A DNA stretch of 64,000 nucleotides from Gammaproteobacteria bacterium (GTDB lineage: Bacteria; Pseudomonadota; Gammaproteobacteria; Pseudomonadales; Azotimanducaceae): contig SYFY01000191.1 of NCBI GenBank assembly GCA_005799745.1, positions 31,632-95,631 of the forward strand. The letters run 5' to 3'. Both the position numbers and the translations under genes were made by a program. This document shows positions 38,075 to 45,806 of this stretch, piece by piece. Each line of letters starts with the position of its first letter. Within the stretch, counting starts at the first letter, position 1. The notes under the pieces are model-generated. The model was not told the DNA's origin. It did not search any database and worked only from the letters and a program-made list of their open reading frames with translations.

Positions 38075-38215
38075 GGAAACTCTGATTGATCGGATATTTT
38101 CGTCAGAACGAGGCGAGAGGAGCGTAAAAAAATCGCGGAAATGCGGTAGTTCCGCGGTTTTTTGGAGCGACGACCAACGAAGTTATGGCGGAAATAGACG
38201 TTAATCAGAGATTCC
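38075..38215. mobile_element. MITE-like element (141 bp) with terminal inverted repeats
   Basis: GGAAACTCTGATT (38075-38087) and AATCAGAGATTCC (38203-38215) are inverted repeats of 13 bp with one mismatch. Between them is no reading frame, but a hairpin with A and T tracts. The size, ends and internal hairpin fit a non-autonomous element related to IS5-type transposons. A target duplication is not obvious. It fills nearly the whole gap between the S41 peptidase stop and the thioesterase start. The family assignment is an inference. Confidence 0.5.
38126..38163. terminator. Bidirectional Rho-independent terminator inside the MITE-like element
   Basis: An A tract (38126-38132), stem CGCGGAA (38134-38140), 9-base loop, TTCCGCG (38150-38156) and a T tract (38158-38163). 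Read on the minus strand it ends the S41 peptidase transcript about 75 bases after its stop codon. It is the best intrinsic terminator in the window. Confidence 0.75.
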
Positions 38216-38232
38216 CTAGAGCAGAATTTCGA

Positions 38233-39783
38233 TCAGTGTATTGCACCCGGGAAGAACGGCTCTACCAGTTCCTGGCCTTCAGGCACGGCCTCGCGACGGA
38301 ACTGGATACCATCTTCCTCCTCCGCTGCTTGCAGCCCAACCGGACAGCTGCCCGTATCCTGATAGACCAGCGCCGCATTCAGCAGGCGCTCTGCAGGATC
38401 TCCGAGAGGTCTGGAGAAATCGTCTGAAGCACTGCATCCCGGCAACGTGACAGCGCCGCTGTTGCGCCCAAATCCATCGGTGTAGTCGCCAAAACCCTGC
38501 GCATTTGCACCTTGGAACTGAATGGAGAAATACGTCGTGCCGCAATTATCCGTCGGGTAGAAGCCATACGGTTTGCCACAGGTATTGCCACCGATCTGCA
38601 CCACTTCGATACCGATCCCTCGCAGACCATTGATGATCGACTCACTCGCCGAACACGTGCGCGACGTGGTCAGGACGATCACCCGTCGCAGCCCAAGCGT
38701 GGGTAACGCCTGACCTGCCGAAGCCGAAAACCCTTGGGTGGTTTCATGAAAACGATCCGGTTCAAGCCGTTCACCCGTTACCGGATTGGTCGTTGTGTGT
38801 TTGTTGTTGAACCGAAGCTCTTCAAAGATCCTGCCCTGTGCAGCAGCACCCGCAATCATGAAGGCGGTTTCGTTTGCGATGTCGAGGAAACCCCCTCCGT
38901 TGTAACGCAAATCGAGAACCAGGTCGTTCACTCTCTGATCTCGCAGCGATCGAAACGCACTAACGAGTTTTGTTTCAGAGGGACGGTTGTGGTCGTTGAA
39001 GTGAATGTACCCCACCAGTTCGCCGTTGTTCGGAAGGGTGCTGACGATATCGACCGGATCCAGCGTCACATCGGCTGAGATCATGCTGATATTACGAACC
39101 ACGAGCGTACCCGGATCGCGGACTTCGAACCGGTGCGGCTGGCCGGCTCCGGAAGGGAACAAACCGTTGTTCAGCGCATTGACGTCACTGCCACTGGCAA
39201 CATCCACGCCGTCGACGGAGAGGATTCGAGTTCCACGCACCAAGCCCGCATTGGCAGCTTCGGAGCCTGCAGTGACGTAGGCAACCACGATCTCACGCGG
39301 AGGACTGCCAGAGAGGATGATGAGCTTCGCACCGTAGCCCGCCGAGATGCCTGAGTTCGACAGCCGGTTCCACTCCTCCGTCGTGTAGGTGAAGTGAAAT
39401 CGGTCTTTGGCACGGCCGGAACCGGACAACTGGTCGCTCTTCATCAAGTCGAAGTAAGCCGGCGTCGTGTGACTACGCGGGTTTTGGTCGCGTATCTCGT
39501 TGTACCAGAGATAAAGCTCGTTGCTCCAAGAACGCAGCCAGTTGTTCTCGTCCGTGGCCGTGCCAGAACGATCCGAGGTTCCTGTACGCGGCGCAGCACA
39601 AAGGTTTTTGAACTGCGAGGAAGGTTGAAACTGGCCGGCATCAAAACCTGTCGCCGGAGGCGGGTTGTTGGCTGCCGGAGGTGGCGCTGATCCCCCACCG
39701 CCTCCACCACCGCCACATGCCGTCAGCAGGGCAACGGTGCTACACCACAACATCAAAGAGCGGAGACACTTAAATATCGACAT
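38233..39783 (-). CDS. S41 family peptidase lipoprotein with PDZ domain
   Basis: 516 residues. The lipoprotein signal ends in the lipobox LLTAC (Cys 23), followed by a run of eight Gly and a Pro/Ala-rich linker. A PDZ domain (about residues 165-235, GTRILSVDGVDVASGSD) precedes the S41/C-terminal processing peptidase domain, with LVLDLRYNGGGFLDIA and the nucleophile region SRTCSASESIINGL. It would be anchored in the outer membrane or periplasm and degrade proteins. Transcription ends in the terminator within the adjacent MITE-like element. Confidence 0.92.
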   Translation of the reverse strand: MSIFKCLRSLMLWCSTVALLTACGGGGGGGGSAPPPAANNPPPATGFDAGQFQPSSQFKNLCAAPRTGTSDRSGTATDENNWLRSWSNELYLWYNEIRDQNPRSHTTPAYFDLMKSDQLSGSGRAKDRFHFTYTTEEWNRLSNSGISAGYGAKLIILSGSPPREIVVAYVTAGSEAANAGLVRGTRILSVDGVDVASGSDVNALNNGLFPSGAGQPHRFEVRDPGTLVVRNISMISADVTLDPVDIVSTLPNNGELVGYIHFNDHNRPSETKLVSAFRSLRDQRVNDLVLDLRYNGGGFLDIANETAFMIAGAAAQGRIFEELRFNNKHTTTNPVTGERLEPDRFHETTQGFSASAGQALPTLGLRRVIVLTTSRTCSASESIINGLRGIGIEVVQIGGNTCGKPYGFYPTDNCGTTYFSIQFQGANAQGFGDYTDGFGRNSGAVTLPGCSASDDFSRPLGDPAERLLNAALVYQDTGSCPVGLQAAEEEDGIQFRREAVPEGQELVEPFFPGAIH

Positions 39784-39917
39784 CGATCACGTCCCCTTCT
39801 TAGATCCTCTCGCCCTGGAATCAGGGTGCTCCGTCCCCAATCAATTGCGTTCCAGTTCCCAAGCCAGCCCGCAGACAGAATCTACACGACACGGGCTGCA
39901 CGGAAAACACCATCAAG

Positions 39918-40580
39918 ATGCGATTGGCAGCGGCTGTTATCATCCCCGGCGACGATCTTGCAGAGTTCATCTTTTTGTTCGAACTAGTCCATATTCGTGA
40001 ACGACTCCGCAGTCACCAACCCACGCTTATCAACCCAGCCGCCACGACCCGACAGGCTGCGGTCGCCATTGTGTTGCGTGAACATCTGGGACAGCCCCAG
40101 GTGCTGTTCATCGAAAGGTCCAAAAAAGAGGGTGATCCATGGTCAGGTCACATGGCCTTTCCGGGTGGTCACCGCGACCCGGAAGATGCTGGCCTGCGTG
40201 AGGCGGCCATGCGCGAAACCCTCGAAGAAATCGGCCTCGACCTCACACCTTTCACGTATCTCGGTGCCCTCAACCACGAGCGCGCGCAGCCACGCGGACG
40301 TGTGCTTGATATGTTGATTGCACCTCACATTTTCGAGATTCATGGCGATCCACATTTCGCGCCGAACCATGAAGTTGCGGAAGTCGTGTGGGCACCCTTA
40401 ACGGCGATGGTACGCAACCAACTGCACGACATGGAAGAACGACCCGTACTTGGCCAAATGACAGTCTTCAACGGTTATCGGCTTGAACGTGGACATTTCG
40501 TGTGGGGACTGACTTACCGAATTCTGAAGTCCTTTTTTACAACGCTCGATCCCAAATGGGTTGGGCCACCCGAAGTTTAA
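39918..40580 (+). CDS. CoA pyrophosphatase-type Nudix hydrolase
   Basis: 220 residues. The Nudix region reads MAFPGGHRDPEDAGLREAAM followed by RETLEEIGL, with the UPF0035-like upstream motif LFIERSKKEGDPWSG, which fits CoA-type Nudix enzymes that split CoA or acyl-CoA into 4'-phosphopantetheine and 3',5'-ADP. The ATG at 39918 lacks a clear ribosome binding site; a start about 17 codons further in is possible. It is followed by a START-like protein gene 32 bases on, probably in one operon. Confidence 0.85.
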   Translation: MRLAAAVIIPGDDLAEFIFLFELVHIRERLRSHQPTLINPAATTRQAAVAIVLREHLGQPQVLFIERSKKEGDPWSGHMAFPGGHRDPEDAGLREAAMRETLEEIGLDLTPFTYLGALNHERAQPRGRVLDMLIAPHIFEIHGDPHFAPNHEVAEVVWAPLTAMVRNQLHDMEERPVLGQMTVFNGYRLERGHFVWGLTYRILKSFFTTLDPKWVGPPEV

Positions 40581-40612
40581 TCGGCGAATGCACATCGAAC
40601 GGATCACGCAAC

Positions 40613-41107
40613 ATGATTGAAGTTGAACACAAACGAGGCGTCGACCTACCCGCAGCCGTCGTGTGGGAGGAAGTTTGCCACTTCGACCGAGTGCTCACGT
40701 GGGTCCCTCGTGGTGATGAGAGCACAATCGTCGTTAAGGGGTCAGGGGTCGGTGCAATCCGCGACATTCATCTTGCGACTCAAGGTTATGTGCAGCACCG
40801 GCTGGTCGCATTTGATGACGACAAGCGGATGTTCTCGTACGAACTCACCGCCGGAAAACCCATCGGCATGCTGGATTACACCGTGGTTGCGACCGTCACG
40901 CCCGTCAATGCGAACCACTGCATCATTCGGTGGGCAGGCCGCATGACACCAGATTCGAGCCTTAACGCCGTGGATATTGGTCGAGCGCTTGAAGTGGCGC
41001 TTGGCAACATGACCACCGGCATTATCGCGCGTCTCAAGGGTGAACCGCCGGATTTCGTGCAACAACCTAACGAGGATTGGCAGCTGCGACAATCAAAGGC
41101 GAACTGA
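40613..41107 (+). CDS. SRPBCC/START-like domain protein
   Basis: 164 residues from the ATG at 40613; a longer frame overlaps the Nudix gene and is rejected. The single SRPBCC domain starts MIEVEHKRGVDLPAAVVWEE, with GVGAIRDIHLATQG and MLDYTVVATVTPVN in the core, like the Bet v 1/PYR plant-type polyketide cyclase group. It would bind or transform a hydrophobic ligand. It lies 32 bases after the Nudix gene. Confidence 0.85.
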   Translation: MIEVEHKRGVDLPAAVVWEEVCHFDRVLTWVPRGDESTIVVKGSGVGAIRDIHLATQGYVQHRLVAFDDDKRMFSYELTAGKPIGMLDYTVVATVTPVNANHCIIRWAGRMTPDSSLNAVDIGRALEVALGNMTTGIIARLKGEPPDFVQQPNEDWQLRQSKAN

Positions 41108-41123
41108 TCCAGTCCATCGCGAC

Positions 41124-42167
41124 CTACGGTGCGTAGCCGCGGTTCGGCGGCAATAAGTCACGCCATACGCCAGGCACACGGTGCATCAGCCAGTCCGCTA
41201 ACGCCGCGTTAACTTCTTCGGGCTTCTCCTGCGCCATCCAATGGCCAGAATCAATCACGCGCTCGACCAAATCAGAACACCGCTCACGCATAGGGCTTGC
41301 CAACGAAGAAATCATCGTCTCGCACACCGCATCGAAACGTGCGTGCAGGAAGAGCACGGGTAGCGTGAGACGATCTGCAGCCGTTTTGGTGAACTCGGTG
41401 TTCGCCAGATGATTCATGTAGTAAGAATCAGGTCCGAAAAAACTGTTGCGTTTGAGCGCCTCCGCGTAGGACGCAAGATCGGTCTCACTCACCACATCGT
41501 CATCGCGCGGAAAATCTGGCGCAACGTCCGCAGGTCCAAACCAGCCACCGTTGCACCGTACCATCGACGTTCCGGAAGGTTGTCCAACACTGTCCGCTGA
41601 ACCTTTGCGAAAGAGCACCTTCGCAGTCTTCAACGGATCGGCATCGAAGACCTCAGTAGCGCGCGCAAAGTTCTCTTCGTAGAACTTCATATAGTCCCAC
41701 TGGCCGTAGGGAAAAGTGTCTCCGGGGTAAACGTTACGATCAACATACCGAAGAACGTGGTCGAGGCCTTGTTCGAGCGTAAACGGCGGAACACAGAGGC
41801 TTGCAACCGCTCTGCTTCGTTCAGGATAAAGCCGCGCCAAGATCCATACCGTTGGACTGCCCCAGTCGTGCCCGACCCAGATGGCACGCTCACGACCGAG
41901 CCCATCCAGGAGATTCAGCATGTCTCTAACGACTTCTCTCTGCGCGTAAGCGTCATGGGTTCGGTAGATGCTCGACTGACCATAACCACGCATGTCTGGC
42001 GCAACAGCCCTGAAGCCGAGCCCAGCAAAGACCGGTAGCTGATGTCGCCAACTGATCGAAAGCTCAGGCCAACCATGCACAAAGATCATGAGCGGCCCGT
42101 CTTTGGGGCCCGCCGCAAGATAGTGAGTGGTGTGACGTGCGCTCTTGTGAAAACACGACTCGATCAT
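41124..42167 (-). CDS. Epoxide hydrolase-type alpha/beta hydrolase
   Basis: 347 residues with VHGWPELSISWRHQ, the nucleophile elbow VGHDWGSPTV (Asp) and the catalytic His in VIDSGHWMAQEKP. The cap domain includes a conserved Tyr pair region (FGPDSYYMNH). It probably hydrolyses an epoxide. It is the last gene of a minus-strand operon with two split-barrel proteins and an Hsp70-like protein, 17 bases after the last of these. A second epoxide hydrolase lies at 36646. Confidence 0.92.
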   Translation of the reverse strand: MIESCFHKSARHTTHYLAAGPKDGPLMIFVHGWPELSISWRHQLPVFAGLGFRAVAPDMRGYGQSSIYRTHDAYAQREVVRDMLNLLDGLGRERAIWVGHDWGSPTVWILARLYPERSRAVASLCVPPFTLEQGLDHVLRYVDRNVYPGDTFPYGQWDYMKFYEENFARATEVFDADPLKTAKVLFRKGSADSVGQPSGTSMVRCNGGWFGPADVAPDFPRDDDVVSETDLASYAEALKRNSFFGPDSYYMNHLANTEFTKTAADRLTLPVLFLHARFDAVCETMISSLASPMRERCSDLVERVIDSGHWMAQEKPEEVNAALADWLMHRVPGVWRDLLPPNRGYAP

Positions 42168-42184
42168 GACAGCTCGACCTCCAC

Positions 42185-43582
42185 CTAGGCGCTGAATGAA
42201 AGCCCTTTGAAATTGGCTATCGCCAGGCCCGCCGCCACACTCGTGAACGGATCGTGCAAGTCAACACGTCCGGGGAAACGGGCTTCGAGAATTTTCGTCA
42301 CCGCGGGAATCAGACTCGATCCGCCGGTCCGCAGCACGATATCGATATCTTCATAACGGATGCCGGCCTTTTCAACCGTTTCATCAACCACTTGCTCCAC
42401 CTGTTTGAGCTGGTCGGCAATCATGGCTTCGAAGGTTGCTCGGGTGAGCGTCAGTTCAATATCCAGCTCCGGGATGTCGAGCACCGCGGACTCCGCGTCC
42501 GACAGCGCCGCTTTGAGATCCTTCAGCTTCTGGAACACAAGATAACTCGCGTTCTGTTTGATGATCTCCCGCAGGCGTTTAAACTTCTGCAATGCCGGAC
42601 CACCTTGGGCGATGTAGTCCATCACCGGCGTAGTGAACTTGTTTTGATTGAGGGTGTAGGTCACCGCCCAGTTCACCAACAAGTCCTCGTATTCCTCAAA
42701 CGGAAAGCGGGTTTCAATTTCGCGGTCCATGCCTCGGCGTTTCCAAACTTCGCCCTTGCCGAGCAACGGGAAGAGTAGTTCGCGAAACATCCGTTGGTCG
42801 ATGTGGTCACCGCCGAGTGCGATCCCGTGGGTGGCAACGACATCGAAACCGTCTCCTCGACGACGGAGCACACACAGATCGAGAGTACCGCCGCCAAAGT
42901 CCACCGTCAGCGACGTTTCGCCACGGAAGTGCCCCGTTTGCAGATAACTCACCGCTGCTGCAATGGGTTCCGGATAGAAGCTCTGTTGATTGATGCCAGC
43001 ATAGCGGTACGCTTCGGAAAGCCTCGACTTCGCGAGTTGATTCCTGAAGTTGTCTCGACCTTCGAAGTTAACCGGATGACCAAGATGCGCTGCAGCAACC
43101 GTTCCGGTTTTCGCCTCAATTGCCTTGCGAATGCGCAACAGTAAAGGTGTTATCAGCGCAACCAGCCGGAATGGATGATCGAACACGAGCAATCGACGCA
43201 CACGCTCATCACCCAGCAATCGCTTGGTGCCGCGAAAGAGACGTCCTGGCAATCCGCTGTCGGTTAACGGTTGGCCATAGAACTGCTGCGTCACCGTTTC
43301 TACCGGTGCAGGATTTTCTTCGTCATTGTGTTCAACGAACTGGCTCGACTCCGAGATCACCTCTGGAACGAGTTCAACTGTACGGCCCGTGTTGTCCTGG
43401 ATGTAGCGCTCGATGGCGCGTTTACCAGTATCCGTCTGCAACGCAGAGTCGATATAGGTCGCAGAAGGCATCACGGGATCGCCAGGCTCAAGCTGAACGA
43501 GTGTTAGTCGTTCACCATCGAATATCGCAGCAACGGAATTGGTCGTACCGAAATCGATGCCAATGCCGATGTGTTTAGGCAT
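42185..43582 (-). CDS. Hsp70 family protein (YegD-like)
   Basis: 465 residues with only the actin-like ATPase part of Hsp70: GIDFGTTNSVAAIFDG for phosphate 1, SLTVDFGGGTLDLCVL for phosphate 2 and DIVLRTGGSSLIPAVTK for the adenosine site. The peptide-binding domain of DnaK is missing, as in E. coli YegD. The role is probably a specialised chaperone; the substrate is unknown. The start overlaps the upstream split-barrel gene by 8 bases. Confidence 0.9.
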   Translation of the reverse strand: MPKHIGIGIDFGTTNSVAAIFDGERLTLVQLEPGDPVMPSATYIDSALQTDTGKRAIERYIQDNTGRTVELVPEVISESSQFVEHNDEENPAPVETVTQQFYGQPLTDSGLPGRLFRGTKRLLGDERVRRLLVFDHPFRLVALITPLLLRIRKAIEAKTGTVAAAHLGHPVNFEGRDNFRNQLAKSRLSEAYRYAGINQQSFYPEPIAAAVSYLQTGHFRGETSLTVDFGGGTLDLCVLRRRGDGFDVVATHGIALGGDHIDQRMFRELLFPLLGKGEVWKRRGMDREIETRFPFEEYEDLLVNWAVTYTLNQNKFTTPVMDYIAQGGPALQKFKRLREIIKQNASYLVFQKLKDLKAALSDAESAVLDIPELDIELTLTRATFEAMIADQLKQVEQVVDETVEKAGIRYEDIDIVLRTGGSSLIPAVTKILEARFPGRVDLHDPFTSVAAGLAIANFKGLSFSA

Positions 43583-44252
43583 GTTGACTTCCTTGCCGCG
43601 AATCTACGTGCTGCCACTGCGCGACGTAAGCCGGAAGCGCGATGTTTGCTTTCAAATCCGCGTTCGCGATCGGAGTACCTACCGCAGTCCGGAGTGGAAT
43701 AATCCCGGCCCATACTTCCGCATCAAGATCGGAATCGGTATCGATAGAGCCCTCGCCACGAATCTTGGCGGAAGCTTCATCGATAGGAATCGCGATCACC
43801 GTCGTCGCGGCAATTTCCTGCGGCGTGGGTTCTCGAACACGAGCGAAATGTCCCGGGATCAATCGTTCTACAAACTGATCAAGACGTTGTCTTTCCTCTT
43901 CTCCTTCGACTGTCCGCCCTCGTCCAAAAAGCGTCACAGAACGGTAATTCATCGAACAGTGAAATCCGCTTCGCGCCACGACCACACCATCCACCAGCGT
44001 CACGGTAATACACGCTGTCGCACCTTCGCCCACTTTCTTGAGCGTTGCGCTCTGCCGATTGCCATGCAGAAAAATCTCTGATCCCTCACGAAAATACAGC
44101 GTCGGCACCATTCGCGGCTCACCGTCTTCGACCCAAGCGACGTGACAGATCTGCTCACTGTCGAGGACTGCGTTGATAACGTCGCGGTCATACTCGGCGC
44201 GAATGGGATTGCGCCTGACGCGGGTTCGAGGGGAGGGTGCTTCGTTGCTCAT
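43575..44252 (-). CDS. Pyridoxamine 5'-phosphate oxidase-like FMN split-barrel protein
   Basis: 225 residues. The split-barrel FMN-binding fold is suggested by DSEQICHVAWVEDGEPRMVP, IFLHGNRQSATLKKV and the later GFHCSMNYRSVTLFGRGRTV, the flavin-binding strand set seen in the PPOX/NimA-like family. It is the second of a four-gene operon, overlapping its neighbours by 4 and 8 bases. It may be a flavin-dependent reductase; the substrate is unknown. Confidence 0.85.
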   Translation of the reverse strand: MSNEAPSPRTRVRRNPIRAEYDRDVINAVLDSEQICHVAWVEDGEPRMVPTLYFREGSEIFLHGNRQSATLKKVGEGATACITVTLVDGVVVARSGFHCSMNYRSVTLFGRGRTVEGEEERQRLDQFVERLIPGHFARVREPTPQEIAATTVIAIPIDEASAKIRGEGSIDTDSDLDAEVWAGIIPLRTAVGTPIANADLKANIALPAYVAQWQHVDSRQGSQHA

Positions 44253-44638
44253 GACGTGCTCAGATCAAACGTCACGTAAGCGCGCTTGTGAAACTTGCCA
44301 CCAATACGCGAGCCGAGATCGAAGAACCACATCACGAGACCATACTTTCGATGCAGGGCTGCGAGCGCCGCGTCGATATCGGCCTGCGCGTTCAAGACCC
44401 GCGCGGAGCCTGAAGACCACGCACCCTGCACGTTGCCGCGTAGATCACAAGGCGCCACTTCAATATGTGCATTGTTGCGAATTCGTTTTACCTTGCCCGC
44501 ATCGCCCGCACTGAAGAGGTAATAACGACCCTCACCGGCTGCAAACCACACGGGTGTATCCACACTGCGTCCATCACGCCGAAAGGATCGGATCGAACAG
44601 TACTTTGCACTCTCAAGCGCTGAGTCGAGTGTGGTCAT
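44249..44638 (-). CDS. PPOX-class flavin/F420-dependent enzyme
   Basis: 129 residues with the small split-barrel PPOX fold: CSIRSFRRDGRSVDTPVWFA, YYLFSAGDAGKVKRIRNN and the C-terminal Tyr/Phe-rich strand. Relatives of this size reduce or bind flavin or F420. It is the first gene of a four-gene operon (two split-barrel proteins, Hsp70-like, epoxide hydrolase), overlapping the next by 4 bases. Confidence 0.85.
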   Translation of the reverse strand: MTTLDSALESAKYCSIRSFRRDGRSVDTPVWFAAGEGRYYLFSAGDAGKVKRIRNNAHIEVAPCDLRGNVQGAWSSGSARVLNAQADIDAALAALHRKYGLVMWFFDLGSRIGGKFHKRAYVTFDLSTS

Positions 44639-44738
44639 CTGAAGCAGGGTTTTTCAAAAGGGTTTGCGAGTGTAATCGCGACGTCAATGAACCGGAACAG
44701 GCATCGAAGAAGACCGCTCAAGTGGCTAGACTGCGTGC

Positions 44739-44936
44739 ATGGGCGATGTCATCCGATTCAAGAAAGCCAACCCTAAAGAACGTCTCAAAGAAAAGGCGAA
44801 AGCGGTGACATTGTGTCGGCATGGCCATCACAAGTGGACCATCGATCCTAAGAAACAGTTCGACGTGAAGTCTGGAAAGCTGGTGACGTTGTATCGATGT
44901 CAACGCTGTGACACCACCAAGACGACGTTGACCTGA
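44739..44936 (+). CDS. Small zinc-ribbon-like protein
   Basis: 65 residues. A basic N-terminus is followed by C-x-x-H (LCRHGHHKW) and C-x-x-C (YRCQRCDTTK), a likely zinc-binding pair. I do not recognise a named family. It is placed between two convergent or divergent units and ends 1 base before the stop of the decayed hydrolase on the other strand. Confidence 0.65.
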   Translation: MGDVIRFKKANPKERLKEKAKAVTLCRHGHHKWTIDPKKQFDVKSGKLVTLYRCQRCDTTKTTLT

Positions 44937-45737
44937 TCAGGTTCGTTCTTCAAGAAATTGGTTGACTCGTGTTAGCAGGCGGTCCGGCGTTTCACGGTGC
45001 GGCGAGTGACCACATTCGGGCCATAACTCGACTTCTATGGGACCAGGAACACCACGCGCAATCGCATCCACCTGCGCGCGCGTTCCATAGGCATCCTCTT
45101 CGCCTTGAATCACCAGCACGGGCTGATGGATGTGTGGCAGGCATGATTCGATGTTCCAGTCTCAAAAACCAACAGTCAGCTAAACGTCATTCCAGCCACG
45201 AAACGCCACATCTACATTTGCACCGTGGTAACGCGAGAGCCTGGCGCGCAGGTCGCTGTGTTCGTATTCACGCTTCGCTGCGGCAATGCTCTGCATCGTC
45301 ACTGGTTCATTAAAGACATGCGCTGCGATCAACACCAGCCCACGCGCACGCGCGCCTGAAGGATCGCTGGCGTGCAAAATCGCGATGGACCCACCATCGC
45401 TGTGGCCGATCAACACACAGCATCGAATGCCTGCGGCGTCGAGTACCTGCGGCAATACCACCTTCCCTTCATGGTGCATGTAGGTTGATGGTCTCGGCAG
45501 TTCAACAGGCGTGGAATCGCCGTAACCTGGCCGGCTATAGGCAAATACTTCGGCACCGGTTAACGATGCGAGCCGCGCTGGAAAATCTCGCCACATCGCC
45601 GCACACCCCAATCCTTCGTGCAGTAAAACCAATACAGGATGCCCCGTCTCTACTGCTGGAATACGCACGTATTCGATGCGTACAGACTCGATCATCAAAT
45701 AACCGCGCTCGACTCTCCTTTTCTCTGCTGCACTCAC
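44937..45737 (-). pseudogene. Alpha/beta hydrolase with two in-frame stops
   Basis: The frame starts at ATG 45737 and contains VLLHEGLGCAAMW, the nucleophile elbow LIGHSDGGS and, after two stops, VLVIQGEEDAYGT and ECGHSPHRETP with the catalytic His. TAG at 45180-45182 and TGA at 45162-45164 lie 18 bases apart in the same frame. The surrounding protein sequence (GWNDV before, DWNIESCLPHI after) suggests that Trp and Arg have been lost (TGG to TAG, CGA to TGA). The His-containing part is separated from the nucleophile, so no active enzyme is expected. Confidence 0.88.
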
Positions 45738-45806
45738 ACGGATGACCTTCGGCGTTGATGTGGTTCATTATGTCGCATCATTCAAATCGCAGAACCAGGC
45801 AGACGG

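Noticed and set aside
38185..38450. Plus-strand frames over the MITE-like element and the end of the S41 peptidase.
   Set aside because: They are antisense to the peptidase and have no support.
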